64,000 bases of DNA. Source: Paraburkholderia sp. C35 (lineage in GTDB: Bacteria; Pseudomonadota; Gammaproteobacteria; Burkholderiales; Burkholderiaceae). Position numbers and translations under genes: made by a program. Positions 28,469-36,446 of this stretch are shown here, piece by piece. The stretch's first letter is position 1; every line of letters starts with the position of its first letter. The stretch lies in assembly GCF_003121405.1 (NCBI RefSeq), contig NZ_QBUY01000048.1:1-64000 (forward strand), read 5' to 3'. The notes beneath the pieces are model-generated. The model saw nothing but the letters and a program-made list of their open reading frames with translations, did not search any database and was not told the origin of the DNA.

Positions 28469-28806
28469 TCACCTCCGTCACAGAGTTTGGCGGGCGGCAC
28501 GCTCTGAGGCGGCCGAGGTGCTGCTGCTGACGTCAACAGTGTTGTACGGTGTGGCTCGCAAGGCAGATCAGCGACTTGCCTGCATGGCGCGCAGCAATGC
28601 GCGAAATCGATTCCCGACATCGACGCGCCGTGACTCCATATTGGACGTTCAGGCGGCCATACAGCAAGTTAAGCGTTGTTAACCGGAAAGTGCAACGTAA
28701 TAGTTTCTGCTTCAGGTGCCTGAAAGCTTTAAGCCCTCAACGACGCGCATGAGGTCATGCATGCGCGCCTGTCGAGGATGAACTTCCGTTTAAACATGTA
28801 TTGCGC
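28469..28806. other. Intergenic region without a supported gene
   Basis: A 338-base gap between the cupin gene's 3' end and the DUF3331 start, both on the minus strand. The part next to 28469 should hold the DUF3331 promoter. No clear hairpin terminator, repeat or open frame with family resemblance was found. Confidence 0.45.
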
Positions 28807-29238
28807 TTACTTCTTGTCCCACGTGACAAGATCTTTATCGTTGTCATCTGCGACAAAGATGGCGAGCAGCTTGGCGGGCTTGGTTTTGCTCGCATTCTCG
28901 CTAACCATGTGGTGCACACCGGGTGCTTCCGTCCAGCTTTCGCCTGCGTGATAGACGCGCTCTTCGCCGTCGTCGACCTTGCTTCGGATCTCGCCCTGAA
29001 GCACGTAACCCACTACGAACGCCTGGCCATGACGATGGGAGGGCGACACGCCGCCCGGCTTGTAATCGACGATGATGGCCGTCATCGTCTTGCCCGGCAC
29101 GTTTGCAATGGCCGTCTGAAAGGCCGGGCTGATGTGCTCGCGCGGCCCGTCGACGCCATGCGCGTGCGCGGCATGCGGCGCCGTCAGTGCGATGCAGGCT
29201 GCGGCTGTGGAAGCAAGAACGGTCTGAACGAATTTCAC
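28807..29238 (-). CDS. Secreted cupin-domain protein
   Basis: 143 residues with a GTG start at 29238, preceded by GGAGAG. A clear signal peptide (MKFVQTVLASTAAACIALTA, cleavage near AHA-H) is followed by a single small cupin barrel. The metal-site motif appears as SPSHRHGQAFVVGYVLQGE, and the second half as AGESWTEAPGVHH. The substrate is unknown; similar periplasmic cupins are annotated only by domain. The frame extends upstream to 29391, but that part has no signal-peptide logic. It is divergent from an MFS transporter. Confidence 0.82.
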   Translation of the reverse strand: MKFVQTVLASTAAACIALTAPHAAHAHGVDGPREHISPAFQTAIANVPGKTMTAIIVDYKPGGVSPSHRHGQAFVVGYVLQGEIRSKVDDGEERVYHAGESWTEAPGVHHMVSENASKTKPAKLLAIFVADDNDKDLVTWDKK

Positions 29239-29567
29239 TTTAACTCTCCGATAGATAAACGGTTTGATGCCACGCTGCAAGCGCCGCGAGGCAGTGGCAT
29301 TCGCACGAATGTACGGCGCCGCGAATGCCTTTTTAACTGCGACTACTAAAGTCGTAGTTCGAAGAGTAAACGCTTTTTTGACTCCTTGCAACGAAACGCG
29401 CGTTCGCTTCGCGTGCCATTTCCATTCCGCCGATATGGATTCTTGCCATCTTTATCATGTGTGTCTAGAATCCGCAAAACTTGACATGCGTGTCAAAAAT
29501 AGCGGGCAAATACCCCGCGTATGACAAACTGCCGCGCGTGGCGCGGCTTCGAGCGGAACTTCAAATC
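29239..29567. other. Divergent intergenic region between cupin and MFS transporter
   Basis: A 329-base control region, AT-richer than its surroundings, with no gene. Its main visible feature is the palindrome at 29481-29496 on the MFS side. Promoters for both genes probably lie here. Confidence 0.5.
29481..29496. promoter_or_regulatory. Palindromic operator candidate upstream of the MFS gene
   Basis: TTGACA, four bases (TGCG), then TGTCAA form a perfect inverted repeat 72 bases before the MFS start. The left arm is also a consensus -35 hexamer, so a repressor bound here would block RNA polymerase. No regulator gene is adjacent, and the binding protein is unknown. Confidence 0.4.
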
Positions 29568-30785
29568 ATGTCCACTGACGCATCACTCTCCCACACGGCC
29601 GTTCGCGGCCGGGCCGCCGTGTGGCGGCACATCTTTGCGGGATTCAGCGCGAGCCTTGTCGGCATCGGGCTGGCGCGCTTCGCCTATACGCCACTGATTC
29701 CACCGCTGATCCAGGCGCACTGGTTCGCGGCATCGGACGTGGTGTATCTGGGTGCGGCCAATCTCGCCGGATATTTGCTGGGCGCGCTGCTTGGCCGTCC
29801 GGTGGCGCATCGTCTGACGAACACGCACACCTTGCGCGCGATGATGGTGCTGGTCACGCTCGCGTTTCTCGCCTGTGCGTTCCCTGTGTCCGTTGCGTGG
29901 TTCTTCGTTTGGCGCCTGCTGTCCGGGGTGGCGGGCGGAATGATCATGGTGCTGGTCGCCGCGACCGTGCTGCCGCACGTGCCGCCGGAGCGCAAGGGAC
30001 TCGCGAGCGGTGCGATTTTCCTCGGGCTTGGCGTGGGCATTGCGGCATCGGGGACGATCGTTCCGCTGCTGCTGAATCTGGGTTTGCGCAATACATGGAT
30101 TGGCATTGCCATGCTGTCGGCTGCATTGACGCTGGCTACGTGGTCGGGCTGGCCGCCTGCTTCGAGAGCGCATGTGCAGCCGGCGCACACGCCTTCGGCT
30201 GCGACAGCGGACAACGCATCGACGATTCGCCTGCTCTATGCCGAGTACGCGTTGATGGCGCTCGGTCTCGTGCCCACGATGGTTTTCCTTGTCGACTTCA
30301 TTGCGCGTGGACTGGGTGCGGGTGCGCACGTCGGCGCGGCATATTGGATTTTGTATGGTGCAGGCGCCATTTTCGGTGCGCCTGTATATGGTTTCGTGGC
30401 TGATCGCTTCGGCGGACGCTTTGCCATCCGCGTGCTGTCACTGCTGCAAGTGGCCGCGGTGGCCGCATTGGCGCTGTCGAGCAACGAGATCGTGATCGGC
30501 ATGCTGACACTCGTGATCGGCAGCTTCCCACCTGGTATCGTGCCGATGATGCTTGCGCGCGTGCATGAAGTCGTACCAAACGATCACGTCAGGCAGCACA
30601 AGATCTGGAGCCGCGCCACGACGACCTTTGCGGCTGCGCAGGCTATTGCGGGTTACACCTATTCGGCGCTGTTCAACACGAGTGGCGGCAGCCACCGTTT
30701 GCTCTTCGCAATTGGCGCTGTGGCGATTGCGTTTGTCATCGTGGTCGACTATGTCGCACCGTTATTTACACGTGATCGCGCATAG
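29568..30785 (+). CDS. YbfB/YjiJ family MFS transporter
   Basis: 405 residues and about 12 membrane segments. The start (HIFAGFSASLVGIGLARFAY, then TPLIPPLI) and the MMVLVTLAFLACAFP and GVAGGMIMVLVAATVLP segments are typical of the YbfB/YjiJ branch of MFS carriers, whose substrates are mostly unknown. The start at ATG 29568 follows GCGGAAC; the frame is open upstream but runs through the palindromic control site. It is divergent from the cupin gene. Confidence 0.85.
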   Translation: MSTDASLSHTAVRGRAAVWRHIFAGFSASLVGIGLARFAYTPLIPPLIQAHWFAASDVVYLGAANLAGYLLGALLGRPVAHRLTNTHTLRAMMVLVTLAFLACAFPVSVAWFFVWRLLSGVAGGMIMVLVAATVLPHVPPERKGLASGAIFLGLGVGIAASGTIVPLLLNLGLRNTWIGIAMLSAALTLATWSGWPPASRAHVQPAHTPSAATADNASTIRLLYAEYALMALGLVPTMVFLVDFIARGLGAGAHVGAAYWILYGAGAIFGAPVYGFVADRFGGRFAIRVLSLLQVAAVAALALSSNEIVIGMLTLVIGSFPPGIVPMMLARVHEVVPNDHVRQHKIWSRATTTFAAAQAIAGYTYSALFNTSGGSHRLLFAIGAVAIAFVIVVDYVAPLFTRDRA

Positions 30786-30991
30786 CAGCAGTGCATTAAA
30801 TGGCGGCAAGATGGCAGCGCGATGACGGCGCTGCCATTGCATAAAAAGCCTATGCAGAGAGATCGTTTAAGAAGCGTGAGGAAGCCCTTTACGTTAACAA
30901 GGATTAACTTCCGTTAGTGCTTTTGGCGGCCGACAATTTGCCTGTCCGTTTTCGTAATGACGTGCGTCTATTGACGCGGAGGGCTTCGAAC

Positions 30992-31489
30992 GTGAAGGCA
31001 GGTTTGGACCAATCGTTTCAGAACGCCCGTGATGGCGTTGAATCGATTCGTCCTGAGTTCATGTCGTTGCCTGCGCTGCAGCGCAGCGGCGTGCGGCTCT
31101 CGCTGGTGCCGCGTTTGTTGATTCTCGGCGTGTGCGGCTGGTCGCTGATCGAAATGCCTGCAGAATTCGATCCCGCTGCCGGCGAACTGGGCGTTGCGGC
31201 GCTCGCATTGGCGAAGATTGCATGGACGGGGAGTGGCAGCGCTGCCGCACGCGGCATCAGGCGCGCGCAATGGATCTTCTCGTTCTTGTGTGGACTCAGC
31301 CTTGTCGCGGTGGTGCCTGCTTTGCCGGTCGAGTTGAATGAGTCCGGCTGGATCTTTGCGCAATCGCTCGTTGAATGCGTGCTGAAGGCCGGGGCGCTTT
31401 TCGCTTTGGCGATTTCGCGGGCAACGCGGTCCGCCGATGCCAGCGTGGCACGCTGGCATGATGACGATGGCAGTGTTCAGCGTCCATGA
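30992..31489 (+). CDS. Small predicted membrane protein, function unknown
   Basis: 165 residues from a GTG start at 30992 with an excellent GGAGGG eight bases upstream; the frame also has an earlier ATG at 30917 with no ribosome site. About four hydrophobic segments are visible (LVPRLLILGVCGWSLIEM, VAALALAKIAWTG, WIFSFLCGLSLVAVVPALPV, VLKAGALFALAI). The tail is acidic and Arg-containing. I do not recognise the family. It is convergent with catR, ending 33 bases from it. Confidence 0.6.
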   Translation: MKAGLDQSFQNARDGVESIRPEFMSLPALQRSGVRLSLVPRLLILGVCGWSLIEMPAEFDPAAGELGVAALALAKIAWTGSGSAAARGIRRAQWIFSFLCGLSLVAVVPALPVELNESGWIFAQSLVECVLKAGALFALAISRATRSADASVARWHDDDGSVQRP

Positions 31490-31521
31490 GGTGTGTCCGG
31501 TGCTTCAGCAATGAACCGCAC

Positions 31522-32415
31522 CTAAACCGTCAATGGCTTCTTGAACAGATCTCTTGCAATCGAACAGAACAGATCCGTAGTAGGACTCTGATCCTGCAGC
31601 CGCCGGCTCATGATGATCGGCGACGACACCTTGGTCGCCTCGATCGATCGATACACCACACCACGCGCCCGCAAGCCCCGCACGCTCTCGGGAACAAGAC
31701 ACACGCCCACCTGCGCGGCGACTAGCCCCAGAGCGGTCTGCAGTTCCCGCACCTCATGCACGGCAGCGGGCTCCACAGCATGATCGCGGAATGCTGAAAG
31801 TTGCTGATCGGCATAGCTGGGCCGCGGCGTGGACGGGTAGATAATCAACGTCTCTTTCGACAGCGCATCGAGCGTCAACTGCCCGACATCGGTAAGCGCA
31901 TGCCCCGCAGGCAGCGCGGCTATCAGAGGCTCTTCAACCAGCACTTCGCGCGCGAGTTGCGATTCATCGAACCGTAACCGCCCGCAGCCCACATCGATAC
32001 GCCCACCCTTCAGCGCACTGAGTTGCTCGATGGTGAACATCTCGATCAGCGAGATCTGGATGAGCGGCGCTGCTTCCCGAAACGCACGAATGACATCCGG
32101 CAACGGACCATACAGCGTAGAAGGCACGAAGCCGATCACGATACGTTCGGCCAGTTGCGCAAGGCGCCGGGTGAGCGGCAGCAGTTCATCGCTTTCTTCG
32201 AGCAGCCGCTTGGCCTGCACGTAAAAAACGCGTCCGGCTTCTGTCAGCTTGAGCGGGCGCGCGCCGCGTTCGAACAGCGCCAGCCCGACGGTGTCTTCGA
32301 TTTGCTGGATCTGCCGCGACAGCGGCGGCTGCGTCATGTTCAGGCGCTCGGCGGCACGGGTGAAATTCCGTTCTTCAGCGACCGCTACGAAATAACGAAG
32401 TTGGCGCAGTTCCAT
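31522..32415 (-). CDS. catR: LysR-type regulator of catechol degradation
   Basis: 297 residues. MELRQLRYFVAVAEERNFTR and the LNMTQPPLSRQIQQIE recognition helix are the CatR/CatM/BenM pattern. The effector domain begins after residue 90 and includes RIVIGFVPSTLYGPLPDVI. These regulators activate the divergent cat genes in response to cis,cis-muconate. The divergent orientation to catB with 90 bases between, and an ATGC-N7-GTAT box three bases upstream of its own start, support that role and autorepression. Confidence 0.92.
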   Translation of the reverse strand: MELRQLRYFVAVAEERNFTRAAERLNMTQPPLSRQIQQIEDTVGLALFERGARPLKLTEAGRVFYVQAKRLLEESDELLPLTRRLAQLAERIVIGFVPSTLYGPLPDVIRAFREAAPLIQISLIEMFTIEQLSALKGGRIDVGCGRLRFDESQLAREVLVEEPLIAALPAGHALTDVGQLTLDALSKETLIIYPSTPRPSYADQQLSAFRDHAVEPAAVHEVRELQTALGLVAAQVGVCLVPESVRGLRARGVVYRSIEATKVSSPIIMSRRLQDQSPTTDLFCSIARDLFKKPLTV

Positions 32416-32417
32416 CT

Positions 32418-32432
32418 ATGCCCCGAAGGTAT
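32418..32432. promoter_or_regulatory. CatR binding site candidate in the catR-catB intergenic region
   Basis: ATGC-N7-GTAT, one base off the ATAC-N7-GTAT site known for CatM/BenM-type LysR regulators. It lies three bases upstream of the catR start codon and 73 bases before catB, as expected for a site that both activates catB and represses catR. Confidence 0.55.
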
Positions 32433-32505
32433 GGAAATAGACTCAATCGGTCTTGGACGGATTCCGGCGACGAGCCTAGTATCAGCACATCAGCAGGAGA
32501 GCCGT

Positions 32506-33663
32506 ATGATACCAAGTCCCGTTCAGATTCAAGCTGTAGAGACCATTCTGGTCGATGTTCCGACGATTCGTCCGCACCGTTTGTCGGTCGCCACGATGAA
32601 TTGCCAGACGCTCGTGCTAATCCGCATTCAATGCACGGATGGTATAGCGGGTTGGGGCGAAGCCACCACGATCGGCGGTCTCGCTTATGGCGAGGAAAGC
32701 CCCGAAAGCATCAAGACCAATATCGACACCTATTTCGCGCCGATGCTCAAAGGCATGGACGCGACCCGTCCTGGCCAGGCTATGGCGAAGCTGCGCGAAT
32801 GCTTCCAGGGCAACCGCTTTGCGAAATGTGCAGTCGAAACCGCGCTGTTCGACGCACAGGGACAACGCGTCGGCGTGCCGCTGTCGGAACTCTTCGGCGG
32901 CCGTGTGACGGATTCCGTCGAAGTAGCGTGGACGCTCGCCAGCGGCGACACAGGCCGCGATATCGACGAAGCGCATGCGATGCTGGAAAAGAAGCGTCAC
33001 CGCGTGTTCAAGCTGAAGATCGGCACGCGCGCACCGGCCGACGATATCGCGCACGTCGCGGCCATCAAGGCAGCCGTGGGCGAACGTGCGGAAGTGCGCG
33101 TCGACGTGAATCAGGCGTGGAGTCAGACGGAAGCGCTGTGGGCGAGCGAGCGCCTCGCCGACGCAGGCTGCAATCTGATCGAGCAGCCCATCGCTGCCGA
33201 AGACCGCCGCGGCCTCAAGCGCCTTACGCATCATTCGAAAGTGCCCATCATGGCCGACGAAGCGCTGCACGGTCCCACCGATGCATTCGATATTGCCAGC
33301 GAACACGCGGCCGATGTGTTCGCCATCAAGATCGCGCAATCGGGCGGTCTGACGGGCGCGGCGAGCGTGGCATCGATTGCGCTCGCGGCGGGCATCGACC
33401 TGTACGGCGGCACCATGCTGGAAGGCGCGCTCGGTACGATGGCTTCGGCGCAACTGTTCAGCACGTTCCGCGAACTGAAGTGGGGCACCGAGCTGTTCGG
33501 GCCGCTGCTTCTCACAGAAGAAATTCTCACCGAACCGCTGCGTTACGAGAACTTCTCGTTGCACTTGCCGCACGGCCCGGGACTCGGTATTCAACTCGAC
33601 CTCGACAAGATCGGGAGACTGCGCCGCGATTCGAAGTACGGCGCGAGTGTGGTTAAAGCTTAG
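32506..33663 (+). CDS. catB: Muconate cycloisomerase
   Basis: 385 residues of the enolase superfamily (MLE subgroup). It converts cis,cis-muconate to muconolactone, the second step of the catechol branch of the beta-ketoadipate pathway. Visible active-site elements are KLK in VFKLKIG (general base), Asp in VRVDVNQAW, Glu in NLIEQPI, Asp in MADEAL (metal ligands) and the Lys in FAIKIAQSGG. CAGGAGAG precedes ATG 32506. It is the first gene of catBAC and divergent from catR. Confidence 0.95.
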   Translation: MIPSPVQIQAVETILVDVPTIRPHRLSVATMNCQTLVLIRIQCTDGIAGWGEATTIGGLAYGEESPESIKTNIDTYFAPMLKGMDATRPGQAMAKLRECFQGNRFAKCAVETALFDAQGQRVGVPLSELFGGRVTDSVEVAWTLASGDTGRDIDEAHAMLEKKRHRVFKLKIGTRAPADDIAHVAAIKAAVGERAEVRVDVNQAWSQTEALWASERLADAGCNLIEQPIAAEDRRGLKRLTHHSKVPIMADEALHGPTDAFDIASEHAADVFAIKIAQSGGLTGAASVASIALAAGIDLYGGTMLEGALGTMASAQLFSTFRELKWGTELFGPLLLTEEILTEPLRYENFSLHLPHGPGLGIQLDLDKIGRLRRDSKYGASVVKA

Positions 33664-33742
33664 CTATGGCGGTGCTGAATCCGCAGCGCCCTAAGCACAT
33701 TTGGCATCGTCATCAGTGATTGGACTAAAAGGAGACATCCCC

Positions 33743-34645
33743 ATGAACATCGAAACCATCGACGCCCTGTTGAACAAGATCAACGCAAGCGCCACGCACG
33801 AAGGTCACGCCCGCACGAAGCAGGTGGTCAACCGCATCATTCGCGATCTGTTCATCACGATCGACGAGCTCGACGTGACGCCGAACGAGTTCTGGGCAGC
33901 CCTCAACTATCTCGGCGAAGCCGGTCAGAGCGGCGAACTGGGTCTGCTGGCTGCGGGCCTCGGCTTCGAGCATTTCCTCGACGTGCGCCTCGATGAAGCG
34001 GAAGCGAAGGCCGGTCTGCAAGGCGGCACGCCGCGCACGATCGAAGGCCCGCTGTACGTGGCGGGCGCGCCGGAATCGACGGGCCATGCACGCCTCGACA
34101 ACGGCAACGAGCCGGGCGAAACGCTGGTGATGCGCGGCCGTGTACTCGACGAAGCCGGCAAGCCGGTGCAGGGCGCGCTGGTCGAAGTGTGGCACGCGAA
34201 CCATCTGGGCAACTACTCGCACTTCGACAAGTCGCAAGCTGCGTTCAACCTGCGCCGCTCGATCCGTACCGACGAAAACGGCACATACAGTTTCCGCAGC
34301 GTGGTGCCGATCGGCTATAGCGTGCCGCCCGAAGGCAAGACGCAGCAACTGCTCGATCTGCTTGGCCGTCATGGCCACCGCCCGGCGCACATTCACTTCT
34401 TCGTGTCGGCGCCCGGCTTCCGCAAGCTGACGACGCAGATCAATATCGACGGCGATCCGTATCTGTGGGATGACTTCGCATTCGCGACTCGCGATGGCCT
34501 CGTGCCCGCCGTCAAGAAAGAAGAAGGTGCAACCGGCAAGCCGTATGGCATCGACGGACAGTTTGCGTTGATCGACTTCGACTTCAGTCTCGTCACGGAA
34601 CGCACCAACGTGCCGACCAGCGAAGTGGAGCGCGTGCGCGCCTGA
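33743..34645 (+). CDS. catA: Catechol 1,2-dioxygenase (intradiol)
   Basis: 300 residues. It opens the catechol ring to cis,cis-muconate using Fe(III). The four ligands are visible at about Tyr158 (GNYSHF), Tyr192 (IGYSVP), His216 and His218 (RPAHIHFF), with spacing like known CatA proteins. The N-terminal helical dimerisation region is intact. AAGGAG precedes ATG 33743. It follows catB by 79 bases. Confidence 0.96.
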   Translation: MNIETIDALLNKINASATHEGHARTKQVVNRIIRDLFITIDELDVTPNEFWAALNYLGEAGQSGELGLLAAGLGFEHFLDVRLDEAEAKAGLQGGTPRTIEGPLYVAGAPESTGHARLDNGNEPGETLVMRGRVLDEAGKPVQGALVEVWHANHLGNYSHFDKSQAAFNLRRSIRTDENGTYSFRSVVPIGYSVPPEGKTQQLLDLLGRHGHRPAHIHFFVSAPGFRKLTTQINIDGDPYLWDDFAFATRDGLVPAVKKEEGATGKPYGIDGQFALIDFDFSLVTERTNVPTSEVERVRA

Positions 34646-34728
34646 TAAGCGCGGTGTTGCTAAAGTTTTGAAAGCGCGGCGAGTGGAATTGCGCCGCGCG
34701 ATTGCATTGAATCTAAGGGAGTGCACTA

Positions 34729-35019
34729 ATGCTATTTCACGTGAAGATGATCGTTAAGCTGCCGCCCGACATGCCCGTCGAGCGCGCCAACGAATTGAAG
34801 GCAAATGAAAAGGCGCTGGCGCAGCGCCTGCAAAAAGAAGGCATCTGGCGGCACCTGTGGCGCATTGCAGGTCTCTATGCCAACTACAGCGTGTTCGACG
34901 TGGAAAGCCCGGCGCAACTGAACGAGATCCTGATGCAGTTGCCGCTTTATCCGTATATGGAAGTGACGGTGGATGCAATGTGCCGTCATCCGTCGTCGAT
35001 TCATGACGACGATCGCTAA
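34729..35019 (+). CDS. catC: Muconolactone delta-isomerase
   Basis: 96 residues, full length for this small enzyme. MLFHVKMIVKLPPDMP and GIWRHLWRIAGLYANYSVFD are family signatures. It isomerises muconolactone to beta-ketoadipate enol-lactone, completing the catBAC set; the later pathway genes are not nearby. A purine-rich AAGGGAGTG precedes the start. Confidence 0.95.
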   Translation: MLFHVKMIVKLPPDMPVERANELKANEKALAQRLQKEGIWRHLWRIAGLYANYSVFDVESPAQLNEILMQLPLYPYMEVTVDAMCRHPSSIHDDDR

Positions 35020-35030
35020 ACGCCTGCGCA

Positions 35031-35067
35031 AATAAAAAAGGAAGAGACGCGTAGCGCAGTCTCTTCC
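35031..35067 (-). terminator. Intrinsic terminator of hmp
   Basis: A nine-base-pair stem (GGAAGAGAC and GTCTCTTCC) with a ten-base loop. On the minus strand it is followed by CTTTTTTATT, so it terminates hmp. In the plus direction it lacks a T-run and would serve catC poorly. Confidence 0.85.
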
Positions 35068-35133
35068 AAAGTACTACCAGGGTAGCGTCAACAGACAACA
35101 ACAACGATAACTTCTACTGCGGGAATCGCTCGG

Positions 35134-36315
35134 TCAGTCGAGCGATGAAGCCGGGCCGAAGAATTCGAAACGGCTCTGCTTTTCCGGCACACCGATTGCC
35201 TTCAGATGATGCTTCACGGCCTTCATGAATGACTTGGGTCCGAGGAAGTACACATCGAGATCGCGCGTCGCCGGCAGCCATTCGATCAGACGTGCTGCGT
35301 CGATATAACCTTCTGCATGATGTGCGACGTCCTGCTGACGCGGCTTCTCATACACATAGAAGCGCTTGAGCTGCGGATTGTGCGCGGCGAGATCGTCGAT
35401 GAACTCGCGGAACGCATGCACGCCGCCGTGTCGCGCCGCGTGAATGAAGTGGATCGGACGCGACGTTTGCAGTGCGGCGTGCAGCATGGCGAGCGTCGGT
35501 GTGATGCCCACGCCGCCGCTGATCAGCACGAGCGGCTTGTCGCTGTGTTCCAGCGTGAAATCGCCGGACGGCGTGAGCAGTTGCAGCGTCGCGCCTTCGT
35601 GCACCGAGTCGTGCAGATAATTCGAAGCCTTGCCATTCGGCTCGCGCTTCACGCTGATGCGATATTCGCGGCCATTCGACGCAGCCGACAGCGAATAGTT
35701 GCGGCGAATCTCTTCACCGTCCACCGTCAGCTTCAGGCCAATGTACTGGCCCGGATGAAATTCGAGCAGGTCGCCGCCATCGGCGGGACGCAGATAGAAC
35801 GAGGTGATCTCGTCGCTTTCCTTGACCTTGCGCGCCACGACGAACGGACGCGTGCCGCGCCAGCCGCCCGTGGCCGTTTCCTTCTCGACATACACGTTTT
35901 CTTCGAGGCCGATCAGCAGATCGGCGAGTTGCTGATACGCAGCGCCCCACGCTGCGATGACGGCATCCGTGGCGATTTCCGCGCCGAGCACTTCGCGGAT
36001 CGCGCGCAGCAGACATGCGCCGACGATCGGATAATGCTCGGGCAGAATGTTCAGCGCGACGTGCTTGTTGACGATTTGCGAAACCAGTCCGCCGAGTTGT
36101 TCCAGCTGATCGATGTGACGCGCGTACATCAGCACGGCATTGGCGAGCGCGCGCGGCTGATCGCCCGATTGCTGGTGCGCCTGGTTGAACAGCGGGCGCA
36201 CACTCGGATACTCCGCCAGCATGGTCTTGTAGAAATGCGTGGTGAGCGCTTCGCCGCCGCTTTCGAGCAGCGGAACGGTTGCCTTGACGATTGCGCGATG
36301 TTCGGCTGACAGCAT
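35134..36315 (-). CDS. hmp: Flavohemoprotein, nitric oxide dioxygenase
   Basis: 393 residues. The globin domain (1-140) has Tyr29 in the distal pocket and proximal His85 (NKHVAL). The FAD domain shows RNYSLS, and the NAD domain GGVGITP near residue 270. It oxidises nitric oxide to nitrate with O2 and NADH. It is divergent from norR across 131 bases that contain a sigma-54 promoter reading toward hmp, so NO-responsive control by NorR is likely. Confidence 0.97.
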   Translation of the reverse strand: MLSAEHRAIVKATVPLLESGGEALTTHFYKTMLAEYPSVRPLFNQAHQQSGDQPRALANAVLMYARHIDQLEQLGGLVSQIVNKHVALNILPEHYPIVGACLLRAIREVLGAEIATDAVIAAWGAAYQQLADLLIGLEENVYVEKETATGGWRGTRPFVVARKVKESDEITSFYLRPADGGDLLEFHPGQYIGLKLTVDGEEIRRNYSLSAASNGREYRISVKREPNGKASNYLHDSVHEGATLQLLTPSGDFTLEHSDKPLVLISGGVGITPTLAMLHAALQTSRPIHFIHAARHGGVHAFREFIDDLAAHNPQLKRFYVYEKPRQQDVAHHAEGYIDAARLIEWLPATRDLDVYFLGPKSFMKAVKHHLKAIGVPEKQSRFEFFGPASSLD

Positions 36316-36381
36316 GACTTGTGTCCTCAGTGTTGGGTGAGTGGGTTATCGCCTGATTGCGGCGGGTTTCACACTGTCCTT

Positions 36382-36398
36382 ATGCATCTACCGGGCCA
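36382..36398 (-). promoter_or_regulatory. Sigma-54 promoter of hmp
   Basis: On the minus strand TGGCCCG-GTAG-ATGCAT matches the consensus TGGCACG-N4-TTGCA, and GG and GC are exactly ten bases apart. Predicted transcription start is near 36371, about 55 bases before the hmp start. The adjacent gene encodes a sigma-54 activator (NorR). NorR enhancer sites should lie between here and norR, but none is clear enough to mark. Confidence 0.75.
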
Positions 36399-36446
36399 GG
36401 TTTGAAATGTCATAAAATCAGTGGCTTAGAAACATTGGCTGTGAAT

